DNA of 64,000 nt from Hepsetus odoe. Lineage: Eukaryota; Chordata; Actinopteri; Characiformes; Hepsetidae. Position numbers and translations under genes: made by a program. Each line of letters starts with the position of its first letter. Positions within the stretch are counted from its first letter, which is position 1. Shown piece after piece: positions 47,990 to 59,257 of the stretch. The notes under the pieces were generated by a model that was given only the letters and a program-made list of their open reading frames with translations, was not told the DNA's origin and made no database searches. The stretch covers positions 2,573,001 through 2,637,000 of the forward strand of contig CM029387.1 in the NCBI GenBank assembly GCA_017165825.1, in the 5' to 3' direction.

Positions 47990-49172
47990 ATTCATGAAGT
48001 TCTGGGAAAGACTCGTGGAAGCTATGTGAAGAAAAGAGGAGATGATCAGTGAACAGCAGTATGGTTTCAGGCTGAGAAAGAGCTCTGCAGATACAATGTT
48101 TGCTCTGAGGGTGTTGATGGAGAAGTACAGAGAAGGTCTGAAGGAGTTGCATTGTGTCTTTGTGGACTTGGAGAAAGCATATGACAGGGTGCCTTGAGAG
48201 GAGTTGTGGTTATGTATGAGGAGGTCAGGTGTTACAGAGAAGCATGTGAGAGTAGTTCAGGATATGTATAAGAGCAGTGTGACAGTGGTGAGATCTGCAG
48301 AAAGAGTGACGGATGCTTTTAAGGTAGTGGTTGGATTACATCAAGGATCAGTGCTGAGCCCATTCTTTGAGGTTAGACGTGAGTCTCCGTGGACAATGAT
48401 GTTTGCCGATGATATTGTGATCTGTAGTGAGAGTATGGAGCAGCCTTTGGAGAACCTGGAGAGATGGAGATCTGGTCTAGAGAGGAGAGGAATGAAAGTG
48501 AGTAGGACGAAGACAAAATACATGAGTGCGAATGAAAGGGAGGAAAGTGGAGTGGTAAGGATGGAGGGAGTAGAGGTGGAGGAGTTTAAATACTTGGGAT
48601 CAACAGTTCAGAGTAACGGCGAGTGTAGAAGAGAGGTGAAGAAGAGAGTGCAGGCAGGTTGGAATGGGTGGAGAAGAGTGGGTGGAGTGATTTGTGACAG
48701 ACGGGTACCAGCAGCTAGAGTAGAAGGGAATATTTACAGGACAGTAGTGAGACCAGCTATGTTGTATGGGTTGGAGACGGTTGCACTGACGAAAAGACAG
48801 GAGGCGGAGCTGGAGGTGTCAGAGTTAAAGATGCTGAGATGTTCGTTGGGTGACGAGGACGGACAGGATTAGAAATGAGTATATTAGAGGGACAGATCAG
48901 GTTAGACGTTTTGGAGACAAAGTTAGAGAAGCAAGGCTGCGTTGGTTTGGACACGTCCAGAGGAGAGATGAGGATTATATCGGGAGGAGGATGTTGAAGA
49001 TGGAGCTGCCAGGAAAGAGAAAAAAAGGAAGACCAAAGAGGGGGTTTATGAACGTGGTGAGAGGACATGGAGGTGGTCGGATTGAAGGAGGAATATGCAG
49101 ATGACAGGAAGACATGGAGATGGTTGATCCGCTATGGCGACTCCTAAATGAGAGCAGCCGAAAGAAAACGAA
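47990..49172 (+). mobile_element. RTE-like LINE, RT to C-terminus, longest copy in window
   Basis: Translation shows EQQYGFRLRKSSADTMFALR, LHCVFVDLEKAYDRVP followed by an in-frame TGA, then EELWLCMRRSGVTEKHVRVV, VVGLHQGSVLSPFFEVRRES (lacks part of the RT palm), FADDIVICSES with the catalytic FADD, LERRGMKVSRTKTKYMSANE, the C-terminal VRPAMLYGLETVALTKRQEA and, after a frameshift near 48860, RWFGHVQRRDEDYIGRRMLK. It ends GAGAGCAGCCGAAAGAAAAC. It is 5' truncated, has no endonuclease domain and is inactive. Confidence 0.88.
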
Positions 49173-49307
49173 GAAATTGTATGAATGCTGCCCTGCTTTG
49201 TGTCTCAGTAAAACGAAGTCTGGGCTGAAACACTCCTTATAACTTCAGCGTGAACGAGCAGGACTAAACTAACTGTAGTCTAGTAGATGAATGATATAAA
49301 CTTTACG

Positions 49308-49437
49308 GACTAGGCCACCGGACTGGAAGGTCGTTTGTTCGAATCTTGGGCCAGTTTGTCTTCCTGAGGTACCCTTGAGCAAGGTACTGTCTCCTTCACT
49401 GCTCCCCAGGTGCTATAAATAGCTGTCCCCTGCTGGC
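49308..49437 (+). mobile_element. SINE family A fragment
   Basis: TTGTTCGAATCTTGGGCCAG, TGAGGTACCCTTGAGCAAGG, CACTGCTCCCCAGGTGCTAT. It is followed by a reverse head scrap (ACCACTAGGCCACTGCTACC, to 49461). Confidence 0.75.
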
Positions 49438-49763
49438 TCTAACCACTAGGCCACTGCTACCAACATCTATTCGAGAATAATACCAATTTAATGCTCATTT
49501 AAATACATATATTTATAGTTAATTTGCAGGAATCCTACATCTTCAAAGTCCACCATTCTTTACTTGCCTGCTCTGCAGTTTTATTAGAGTGAAGGGGATT
49601 TTTCTTTCGGAATATTTCTCATTTTTAGTCCTCTGTGAGATTTGGACTGTCCTCGACTGGCCCTTACCTCTTAAATCACCTCATTTTCTATTGCCTGGTG
49701 AAATCATTTGCTCCAAAGGCACCAGCCAGCTGTATCTCCTCCTGGTAGTTGCCTCTGTCTTTT

Positions 49764-49805
49764 AGGGACTAGGTGGCCTGGTGGTTAGGGACTAGGCCCC
49801 AGTCC
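49764..49805 (+). mobile_element. SINE family A head scrap
   Basis: GGGACTAGGTGGCCTGGTGG, TTAGGGACTAGGCCCCAG only. Confidence 0.55.
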
Positions 49806-50320
49806 CAGCCAAATAAAAAAATGGATGGATGTGATGTAACATCCTTCAGTTAAATAAAGACAGAATGAACAAAGACCTGGTTGGAAACAAAGAAGAAATG
49901 AGAAATGGCAATTAATACACGACCCATATGCAGAGCATTAAGATGAAAGATTTTTGTCAAATCAGTATTTGGAGAAATGTAATACTGATGTATTTATATG
50001 GATATTTTGGTATTTTAACCTTCAGGGTTGACTTGGGACGTGCCTGTCCTGGTATGCCATGGAGATCAGAGCTGCCCCAGACTGTTTCCAGTTTAAGAGG
50101 AAACTTAAAACTGCCTTCAGTTAATCCGCCGTACATAAAATCATGCACTTTTATCCATATTCTCTAATATTTCTTTACTTTTGAGAAGCTAATTTACTCC
50201 CTTCATCAGTTTTGCCTGTGGCCATGGAATGTGTAAAGCTTAACCTTTCACAAAATGACACATTACACCCTCACAACAGAACATCCCGTGACAAAGCCCC
50301 AGGGAACTGCGGTACCCTCA

Positions 50321-50419
50321 TTCGAGCTCGGCTGCTCCCGTTTAGGGGTCGCCTCAGCGGATCATCCATCTCCATTTCTTCCTGTCCTCTGCATCTTCCT
50401 CCTTCAAACTGACCACATG
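50321..50419 (-). mobile_element. RTE-like LINE extreme 3' end
   Basis: The reverse strand contains GTCAGTTTGAAGGAGGAAGA, GCAGAGGACAGGAAGAAATG and GAGCAGCCGAGCTCG, equivalent to 49080-49172 of the longest copy. Confidence 0.75.
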
Positions 50420-50856
50420 TCCTATAAAATATTCCAATCTGTTGCATTTCTTTGATGACTTCAGACAAGCATTTGACAGTCATGTACTTCATAAAGATCT
50501 ACCAACTATAAACACTCACAATGGACATCAATAGGCAGGAGCTAAAGCAGATAAAAAAAAAGCTTCTTAACCAACTAGAAACAGCTCTTTAATCAGAGGA
50601 CTAAGGCTGTCCACGGTCCACAGTTTAAGACAAAGCTCTATTGTTGGTCCAGTCTGTCTGCCTTGGGAAAGAAAAAACAGTCGATTGTTGAAAGCTCACT
50701 TCTTTCCTTCCTGATTCTGTAATAAGAAAGCAAAAAGCAGCAGTACACAGCTGCTTCCCCTTCGGAGATTTCAGGAGAGAAAGAGTGTTTGACTGTGAAC
50801 ATCAAACCGACTGTGATTTTATTGAAATAGATCCTCTCATCCATCAGTTTATTCTG

Positions 50857-51256
50857 ATAGATACTGGATAATTTATAGTACATACTGGATAATTTGTAGT
50901 ACATACTGGATAATTAATAGTACATACTGGATATTTAATAGTACATACTGGATACTTAATAGTAGATATTGGATAATTTATAGTACATACTGGATAACAG
51001 TACATACGGGATCATTTATATTAGATACTGGATAATTAATAGTACATACTGGATATTTAATAGTACATACTAGATAACATGGTAGATACTGAGTAATTTC
51101 TAGTAGATACTGGATAATTTGTAGTAAATACTGGATAATTAATAGTAGATACTGGATAATTAATAGTACATACTGGATATTTAATAGTACATACAGGATA
51201 ATTTATAGTACGTACTGGATAATTAATAGTAGATACTGGATAATCTATTGTAGATA
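50857..51256 (+). repeat. 21-bp AT-rich minisatellite, about 19 degenerate copies
   Basis: The unit is approximately ATACTGGATAATTTATAGTA plus one base, alternating CATACTGG and GATACTGG starts. On the minus strand it reads as a seven-residue periodic peptide (STINYPV), a by-product of the 21-bp period. Confidence 0.9.
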
Positions 51257-51689
51257 GGAAGTCACTGATAGTACAAAATGAATAATTCATAGTTTATCAT
51301 TTAATGATTCTCATAAAAATGATCATTTCTGAATAATTGAGAGCAAATTCTGAACACATCACTGCATAACTGCACAGTGGCAACAAGACTTCTTTTCTGA
51401 TCCCTTCTAGTTTGAATTTGTAATCTTCTGTACAGATGTGGAAGATGTGAAAGATGCTGACTTCTGATGGGGTTATCCAGGTGATCAATATGTTCCTGCA
51501 GTAAAGAGCTGAACTTTAGGATGATCGATGTCCCTAAAACAAAATCAAATAACATTTCAAAGAAATATTGACCTTTACGCTGCAGACAAGAGACCAAAGT
51601 CTAAGCTGTGTTGAGACTTGTCAAGCTAACAAATAACTGGACGAAGCCCAATCATGGCACACATGCATCAGGATTCAAAAGCAAATGTG

Positions 51690-52045
51690 AGCTTTCAGGT
51701 GACCCTCTTAGTCACCTGACAGTTTGCCAGAACTTTTTTGAGGCCAACCCAAAGCTCTTCTCTATGTTCTCCCCAAACTTCTCCCATACCCACATTTTGG
51801 CTTCCCAGACTGCAGCAGCTTTTCTGGTCTGCCAGTGCTTCTCAGCCACTTCCAGAGTTCCCAGTGCTAGCCTGTCATGGAAGGACTCCTTCTTTAGCCT
51901 GACAGCTTCCCTTACTGATGGTGTCCACCACTGGGTTGCTGCCACGACCGGCACGGTCAGCAGTCCAGCCACGGCTCACAGCAGCCGCTTCAGCAATGGA
52001 GGCTTTGAACAAGGTCCCTTCAGACTCCATGCCCCCAACCTTGAC
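51690..52045 (-). mobile_element. Rex3-like (RTE clade) LINE fragment, linker before RT
   Basis: The reverse strand encodes WWTPSVREAVRLKKESFHDR, LALGTLEVAEKHWQTRKAAA and VWEKFGENIEKSFGLASKKF then WQTVR. This is the segment between endonuclease and reverse transcriptase known from teleost Rex3-type elements (recalled family knowledge). Upstream EASIAEAAAVSRG-like sequence is also visible. It is truncated at both ends. Confidence 0.75.
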
Positions 52046-52552
52046 CCCTCCCCAGGCCTGGCTCCAGAAACAGAAATAATATATGATAATTGTTAAACAA
52101 TGTAGAGTAGATCCTGAATAATTGCATATAACGTTCTGAAAAATATATATCCGTAACTGAATCCTTTATAATCGAATCGTTTATAGAAGTAGATACTGGG
52201 TAATAGAGTGAACATCCTCACTTCCTGAAAAGTGAAAAGAATGCTCAACTTGATTGCACTTCTTTTATTCTTTCTTCTCACTTTCTTTCACTCGGGATTC
52301 TGAAACCCATTTTGGGACGCAGCGCTGCTTTTACAGGCTTACCCATTAAAACAAGTTCATGCTGGTGCTTCAGCAGGGCTGTGGTGTCTGAGCTGCTGCT
52401 GAAGAATGGCGGAGTGCTGCTGTTTTTTCCACAGTGCCAGGAAATAGCTCCTTCAGTCCTGGGCAACGAAACACACCATACTTCCATACTTCTCCCCGTG
52501 TCTGTTCCATGACTCTTCTTACATTTTTATTTCAGAATATATAATAAACATA

Positions 52553-52554
<2 letters not shown>

Positions 52555-52602
<48 letters not shown>

Positions 52603-52777
52603 GTGTCTGTCTGTCTATCTACCCATCTATCTGACAGACAGACAGACACATAGATAGACAGACAGACCGACACAGATAGATAGATACAGATAGATGTATA
52701 GATAGATAGATAGAGACAGACAAACACAGATAGATAGACAGATAGTTAGACAAATAGACAGACAGATAGAGTTAAAC

Positions 52778-52815
<38 letters not shown>

Positions 52816-52915
52816 TCTATCTATCTGTCTGTCTGTCTGTCTGTCTATCTATTTATCTGAGAAGACAGACACAGACAGACAGACAGATAGATAGATAAAT
52901 AGAGCGAGAGAGAGA
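52555..52915. repeat. compound GATA/GACA array alternating strands
   Basis: (CTAT)n at 52556-52602 and GTCT units are followed by (GACA/GATA)n, then CTAT/CTGT at 52816-52850, then (GACA)n(GATA)n again. The switches of strand create self-complementary blocks. Confidence 0.95.
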
Positions 52916-53941
52916 ACCTTAATGTCAGTAAATGTAGAAAGGTTCCTTTCCCAATTCCGTTTAGTCCATTTAGACCTTTTCAGTTTGTCATTTGTCCAAA
53001 ATTCACACAATGCAAAAGATGGCTGACGTTCTCAAGCTGTAAAAATAATTGCTATGAAGGTTAGATAAGCGAATATGAAAAAATCCAACTCAATTTAAAA
53101 ATAGTCCAAATAAAACGTGTAGCAGAAATGGAAAACTGAATGAGAGAAGGTTGATCAGTTTGATGGAGAGTGACTTTTTTTATGGGTTCTAAGTAACGTT
53201 TCTACTTAGGTTGAAATTACACTCTGTTGGAAAAAGTGCTTTTCATGGCCTTTCTGTTCAGCCGCCTTCCCGAATATCGGATTACAGCACCGCTATCCTG
53301 CACGACACACATCCTGCACACACTCACACGTTCACCCTCACTGACAGCAGCGTGTCTCAGCATGGCCTTGAAATCCACATCCCCAGATGAGTCTGTAAAG
53401 AAGTTAAAGACTCGATTTCTTCCCTGTGTAGATGCAGATTACATCCACGTTCATAAAACCACTCGGTCGCAATTATACTCACAAGTGAGCAAACTCATTT
53501 CTACACGTGGACGAATGGGGGAAATAAAAGTGAAGCGGTTCTGAGGCTCGTGGCTAATTCCTAGATGTACAGCGCTTTTGCACTTTGGGCAGAAAGCCAG
53601 AGATTAATGGAACTTTTCCCAGATTTGATTCCACTGGGATGTGCAGTGGCTTAATGTGGAGAATCCAACAATACACCCAAAGCTCCAGGGTGTGATCTTA
53701 ACCTCTTAAAATACCCTTTCAGAAAAAAACCACTCCGTGCAGAGACATGCTTGCTCATGAAGGTGAAAAATTAACCTCAAAGATACGAAGTGCTCCGTTT
53801 CGTGCGTTTACTCAAAGAAAAGAAGGCGATTTATATCATTTCATGATCTAATGTTTAAAGAACAGCAGTTAAATAAAACGCTGGATTCGGGATGGGGTGT
53901 GTACCTGCAGTGGGACAGTAGTTATGTAGTATAGCAGATAG

Positions 53942-54482
53942 TAGCAGGTTGCCCTGAGATAACATTGAGCAGGGTCCCATCCCCATCACTGCTCCCCGGG
54001 CACTTAAAGTAGCTGCCCCCTGCTGCGGATGAGTGTGGGTTAAACACAGCAGATTTCTATTAATTCAGTAGGATTTTTAGGATCAGAAGGTTGTGATTTT
54101 GAATCCCAGGCCATTAGGCTTCCCTGAGGTTCCCCTGAGCAAGGTACCGTCTCAATATGAGCTCCCCGGGTGCTGGATGTGGCTGCCCACTGCTGCACGG
54201 TGTGCTGTGCTTCACAATGGCAAGTAGTCACTTTCACATTCACTTCCCCAGGGTTAGGGAGTTGGCCCCAGGATCAGAAGGTCATGGGTTCAAATCCCAG
54301 ACCAGTAGGTTGCCCTGAGATACCCTTGAGCAAGGTACCGTCCTCATCACTGCTCCCGGGGAATTTTAAACAGTTGCCTCCTGCTGCTCGTGTGTTCGTG
54401 TGTGTGTGTGTGTGTAAACAGAGGTGTAATTTCGTGTGCTGTGCTGTGTTTCACAATGATCAGAATTTGCACTTTCACTTCC
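53942..54482 (+). mobile_element. three head-to-tail SINE family A copies
   Basis: Copy 1 (53942-54051) has body only. Copy 2 (about 54078-54247) lacks the extreme head but has body and tail. Copy 3 (54248-54482) is nearly complete, with GTCATGGGTTCAAATCCCAG B box, TGAGCAAGGTACCGTCCTCA and tail. Copy 3 contains a short (TG)n at about 54396-54414. Confidence 0.8.
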
Positions 54483-55383
54483 GCACTAATAACCACTGAA
54501 CTTACATCAGCTACATTCTATACAAAAAGCCATGGTGGTATAATTAATTAAATTAACCCCTAATTATTCTTTTCCTCCACTTTTTGTGGCCGTTTTTACA
54601 TTTTTCCACATTTATTACATTACTACACTCAACAGGCGCCTTTCATTACAAAATTACAGGGCAAATTAGGCTCCGGATGTAAATTCAGGGTTGAAATGTA
54701 ATTACTGTGAGCGACTGAAGCCCTAAACTGCAGGCTTGTTTGCTGAATCAGACCTCGAGGGTTTAATAAGTGGGTGAGCAAACCTCCCTGGCCATTATTT
54801 CTGGGGCTGAGCATACAGAGAGCTCTCAGATGCTCATGTGACCAGCTGTCATTACAGAACAGCGAAGGCCGTCTGGTTTTACATCCTTCCCAGTGCCTTC
54901 TACACCGCCGTGTCTGCTGGAGAGATGGCGTCACTCGCTCATGTGCTTCGGCTGACTGAACTCCCGCTGGCCCCGTAAGCCCTCTGGAGCTGCTGATCAT
55001 GCTTGTTTGGATAAACGCCTTCGTTAACACAGAGCCCAAGAAACATTCGAAGCAAAGGCTAAAATTCTGTCTGCGCTGATTTTCTGAAGAAAGTTCACTA
55101 GAACTGTGTTTTCCCCTCATGGATGTTGTGTCGGTCTGAATGTAGTGGATTAAATGCAGAACTGTTTTCCCAATTTTAGCTTCTAACCCCTCAAACCCCA
55201 GGGGGCGACTTCCCCAGACATGCTTTAAGCCCATTCTTGAACTGAGCTGTAGAGGCACTGGTAAAATCCCAGTGGATACTCTTTAGGTCTTTAGGTCTAG
55301 GATTAGCTTTAATCAGGGTCGGGGAAACAAAGCCTTAGAGACCGGAGAGTCATTTTTAGGAATATCTGAAGCTTTCATTCTAG

Positions 55384-55830
55384 TTATTGAATAATTCATA
55401 GTAGATATTTAATGATTTATAGCAGATACTCATGATTTATAGCAGATTTTTAATATTTTATAGCAGATATGTGATGATTTATAGCAGATACTGATGATTT
55501 AGAGAAATTTTTTAATGATTTATAGCAGATACTGATAATTTATAGCAGATTTTTAATGATTTATAGCAGATACTGATGATTTATAGCAGATTTTTAATGA
55601 TTTATAGCAGATACTGATGATTTATAGCAGATACTGATGATTTATAGTAGATTATTAATGATTTATAGCAGATACTGATATTTATAGCAGATACTAATGA
55701 TTTATGGTAGTTACTGAATGATTTACATTAGATACTGATGATGTATAGTAGATTCTGGCATTTGTAAAGTAGTTACTGAGTAAATTGTCATACATACTGA
55801 ATCATTTATAGCAACTCAATTTAACGTTAC
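55384..55830 (+). repeat. 20-bp AT-rich minisatellite related to 50857-51256
   Basis: The unit is approximately GATTTATAGCAGATACTGAT with TTTTTAAT variants, about 20 degenerate copies. The core ATTTATAGYAGATACTG is shared with the 50.9-kb array in the same orientation. Confidence 0.88.
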
Positions 55831-55947
55831 TGATTTATTCTGTTATTGCTTGAAACCAACAGCGAGCTACATTTTATTTACATGATAAAGTCTTTTGCCC
55901 CTCACATAAACTTCATATGATACAACATGGCCTATTCAAACAACAAG

Positions 55948-56187
55948 GCAGCGGTGTGGCCTAGCGGTTCGGGAGTTGCCCCGGATCAGAAGATTGTGGG
56001 CTCAATTCACAAGTAGGTTGCCCTGAGGTACCCTTGAGCAAGGTACTGTCCCTGTTACTGCTCCCCGGGTGCATTCAATAGGTGCCCCCTGCTGCACGTG
56101 TGTGCTTGGGTGAAACGCAGAGGTTGAATTTCGTTGTGTTGTGCTGTGCTGCGTTTCACAATGATGAGAATAGTCACTTTCACTTAC
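55948..56187 (+). mobile_element. SINE family A, full length
   Basis: AAGGCAGCGGTGTGGCCTAG head, body TGAGGTACCCTTGAGCAAGG, GCTGCACGTGTGTGCTTGGG, GTTGAATTTCGTTGTGTTGT, tail ATAGTCACTTTCACTTACA. Confidence 0.9.
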
Positions 56188-56263
56188 AGAATAAGTCATT
56201 TAAAGACATGTAAGTTGCAATAACTGTAATGAAAAAAATAACCCGCTGTATACCTTTAGACTT

Positions 56264-56327
56264 GGGTGGTGGTGGTCTAGTGATAAGATACTCGCCTATG
56301 GACCAAGAGATTGCAGGTTCAAATCTC
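56264..56327 (+). mobile_element. SINE family B head fragment
   Basis: GGTGGTGGTGGTCTAGTGAT, GGACCAAGAGATTGCAGGTT, CAAATCTCC. The body is absent. Confidence 0.75.
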
Positions 56328-57082
56328 CAGGCTCCTGCAGCCTGAACAGAAACTAATGATGCAACCCATAAATGGCCACGGCACCAAGGAGCACGGCAGT
56401 GAAAACAGCTATTTGAGTGCTTGTTATTAGACTTTTATTAGGCAAAAAATAGAACATTACTTTTTCACAAAATACTCTGCAGTAGGCTGCTCAGGGCTAC
56501 AGGCTGAAGTTTTATTTTTTTCTAAACAGAGCTGAAGGGCCGAGGTTTCAATCCAGCACTCAAAGCCTGAACAGAAGAGAAACGCCCTGGTCATCCATCG
56601 CACTGCTGGAGTCTCACCACAATTTAGTCTGTGGAGCTCATTAAAAATAGCACTGCTGGTCATGTTTCCACTTCTAATGGAGAACTTGGGCGACTGTCAG
56701 GATTTAGTCTGTTGTGTTTCGAGATGATTCACCTATGAGCATCATCGGTCTGACCAGAGGGGGAGCACAAGGCAAACTGGGCCCAGACAAAATCTACGCA
56801 TGAACAAAATATTTCAGAGGGAGTCATTTTCTTCCTACGCCTCTTGCTCAAAGAAAAGGTACCAAACAAGTCCCCGGGAAGAGTCTCGCTGCAAACTTTG
56901 ACCCACTTTACGTCTGGTTTCCATTCTTGGCATTGCTGTGCCATAGGAAATACCAGCAGTGACCCACTTTGCTGTGCTGTTTCACACACTGCTGGAGCCT
57001 GAGCTGAGAAACGAGACGCTCCTCAAACATCTTAAAGAACATGCTGGAATCATTGAATGTCGCGCTTTAGGAATCCTTATGG

Positions 57083-57292
57083 AATAAATCTGACCAAACT
57101 GGTAAAAGAACTGCAGTTAAGAAAATGAAAACTCACATTTTGGAGAGTGTTTCACTTTCATCCCAGCACACAGGCTCTTTCAACGCTGGCAGGAGGTTTG
57201 GAAAAAGGCAAACAAAGCCGTTTCAGTTCCAGCTGTGGTCCTGTCAGCAGATGTTGATATGATCCACAATAAGAGGTCTCCAGGTGAAGCAG
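57083..57292 (+). repeat. dispersed repeat, copy 1 (see 58512-58646)
   Basis: AATAAATCTGACCAAACTGG, AAACTCACATTTTG, GTTTCAGTTCCAGC, GCAGATGTTGATATGATCCA and CAATAAG occur in the same order at both places. This copy carries an extra 75-bp insert. Confidence 0.8.
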
Positions 57293-57465
57293 GGATGGGG
57301 AGGAGCCCATGGTCTGCAGATACCAGTGGTCATCACATCTTCTTTCTGTCCACTTTTAGAAGCATTTTCATTCAAAATTGTTATGCCGTTCGTTTTGAGT
57401 TTGATTTCCAGACAGGATGGTCTGGTTCCTTTCTGTGTGGAGTGGACATGTCCTCCCCCTGTCTG

Positions 57466-57700
57466 AGTGTCTTTTCTCCGGGAGCTCCGGTTTCCTCCCA
57501 TCGCCCAAAGAAATGTTAAGTGGACTGGAGATGCTAAATGGTCTCCATGGAGTGAGAGTGTGTTTGCCTGTTTGTCTGCCCTGCGACGGCCTGGCGACCT
57601 GTCCAGGATGTCCTCCTTTGGTCCTGCTAGAGCTGGGATAGACTCCAGCACTGCCTGGACATTAATCTGGACAAGCGGCTCAGAAGATGAGTGAAAGAGA
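57466..57700 (+). mobile_element. interspersed repeat of unassigned class
   Basis: GGGAGCTCCGGTTTCCTCCC, GACTGGAGATGCTAAATGG, TGCGACGGCCTGGCGACCTG, TCCAGGATGTCCTCC and GGGATAGACTCCAGCACTGC are blocks of a very common teleost interspersed repeat. The class is not named with certainty. Confidence 0.65.
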
Positions 57701-58511
57701 GAGTGGTGTTAACCTTCGAATAGATGTTACTTCTGAACCATTCAGGATTGACACCTTGTCCTCCATTGGGCAGTTTCATGTCAGAAGGTTGGCACCATGG
57801 GCCATTAATGGTCTAAACAGGAAGGGAGAAGAAGTCTAGCCATTCGCTAACAACAGCATCTACTGGGGGGACAGTTAGAAGAGTCAGTTATGGAGAGTTA
57901 GAGGGTTACACGGACGATGTGGGACACCATGCTGCATCTTGCAGATGATATTGAACAAAATCCACAAAAGTGTGTAGACCAAAGGCCCTGGGAGAGGGCC
58001 TGGAAATAAGCAGTTTAGATGATGGATGGTCACCGTTGTATTTATCTGCTCTGCAATTTGCCAGTGAAACCCTGACAAGAAGCGTCTGCTCTTATCTCAT
58101 CGTCCACTCTATGTCTGGTCAGTATATACGTTTTGATGTGTCCCCTGTCAGTCATTTCCTGTTACCTGATATCTCCCTTGACTGCACCGCGGTAACCCCT
58201 GCTTCCTAACGGCAAGTGCAGTGGAGCGAAAAACACAAAGTATGTAATCAGAGCTCAGTCCGGTGGAGTTGCCAAAGCTGGTAGAGCGTGAGGTCAGGTG
58301 GACTCAGCCCAGGACAAAGCTCCAGTGTGACCAGCTTAAGTAGGACATGGTGAGACTGAAAACTGTGAACACAAGCATGGACACACACACACCCAGGTCA
58401 CCTTTACTTAGAGCCCTTCATTTACACTAAAGGTATGCAGAGCTGTTTTAACTTCACCCTCAGGTTCTGAAACATGCAGCAATCATCTGACGTGATGTAT
58501 GATTCGTTAAG

Positions 58512-58646
58512 AAATAAATCTGACCAAACTGGCAAATGAGTTGCAGTTACGAAAATGACAAACTCACATTTTGCGAGGGTTTCAGTTCCAGCCGTGGCAC
58601 CTCTGTCCGCAGATGTTGATTTGATCCACAATAAGGGTTCCAGGTC
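58512..58646 (+). repeat. dispersed repeat, copy 2 (see 57083-57292)
   Basis: AATAAATCTGACCAAACTGG, ACAAACTCACATTTTGCGAG, GCAGATGTTGATTTGATCCA, CAATAAGGG. It leads straight into the 69-bp modules. Confidence 0.8.
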
Positions 58647-58760
58647 AGGAAGATCTGGAGAACTGCTCAGGTACAGAGACTGGACTGAACATGAGAGACA
58701 ACAACACTGTCCTTCAGGAAGATCTGGAGAACTGCTCAGGTGCAGAGACTGGACTGAAAA
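58647..58760 (+). repeat. 69-bp tandem module, third locus
   Basis: One complete unit and most of a second, nearly identical to 4806-5004 (AGGAAGATCTGGAGAACTGC, GAACATGAGAGACAACAACA). Confidence 0.85.
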
Positions 58761-58936
58761 TAGAGTAGAGTAATCTTTTATTATCCCACGAATGGGAAAT
58801 TTGGGCGTTACAGGGCTCTTATGAAAGTGACAGGTGTAAAAAGAATAGAAAAGATATATAAAAAAATAAAAATATAAAGATGTAAAGAAAGAGGAAGAGG
58901 AACAAGTACAGGAGCTATAAATACTAGATAATAAAT

Positions 58937-58967
58937 AATCTATCTATATATATATATATATATATAC
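58937..58967. repeat. (TA)n microsatellite
   Basis: CTATCTATATATATATATAT.. within AT-rich sequence that extends to about 59140. Confidence 0.9.
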
Positions 58968-59156
58968 ATATCTACAGGGAGAATTAGGTGACCATATATA
59001 CAGTACACAGTAATAAAGAAGTTTTAAATAAATGATAGATATAATTAAACAAGCAGCATAAATATAAATGTATATAATAATAATATTGTTATTTGTTATT
59101 ATAATAATAATATTTATAATACTAATATTATAAAATGAGGTCAAAACAAAAAAGGT

Positions 59157-59232
59157 CCTATGCATCTTCCTCTTTCACAGCTGCCACCATGTCCTCTCTT
59201 GTCTCCTCTTTCCTGGCAGCTCCATCCTGCCA
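59157..59232 (-). mobile_element. RTE-like LINE 3' scrap
   Basis: The reverse strand has CTGGCAGGATGGAGCTGCCA, GGAAAGAGGAG and AGAGAGGACATGGTGGCAGC, equivalent to the GKRRRG and MDVV region. Confidence 0.6.
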
Positions 59233-59257
59233 GTATTATACATCCTTCAGAAACATC

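Noticed and set aside
48204..48872. 222-codon open frame as a host gene
   Set aside because: It is RT and C-terminal sequence of a 5'-truncated RTE LINE with an in-frame stop before it and a frameshift after it.
52627..52815. Cysteine/serine-rich frame
   Set aside because: It is translation of the GATA/GACA array.
53227..53544. 105-codon plus-strand frame
   Set aside because: No homology, splice context or neighbour support; likely chance.
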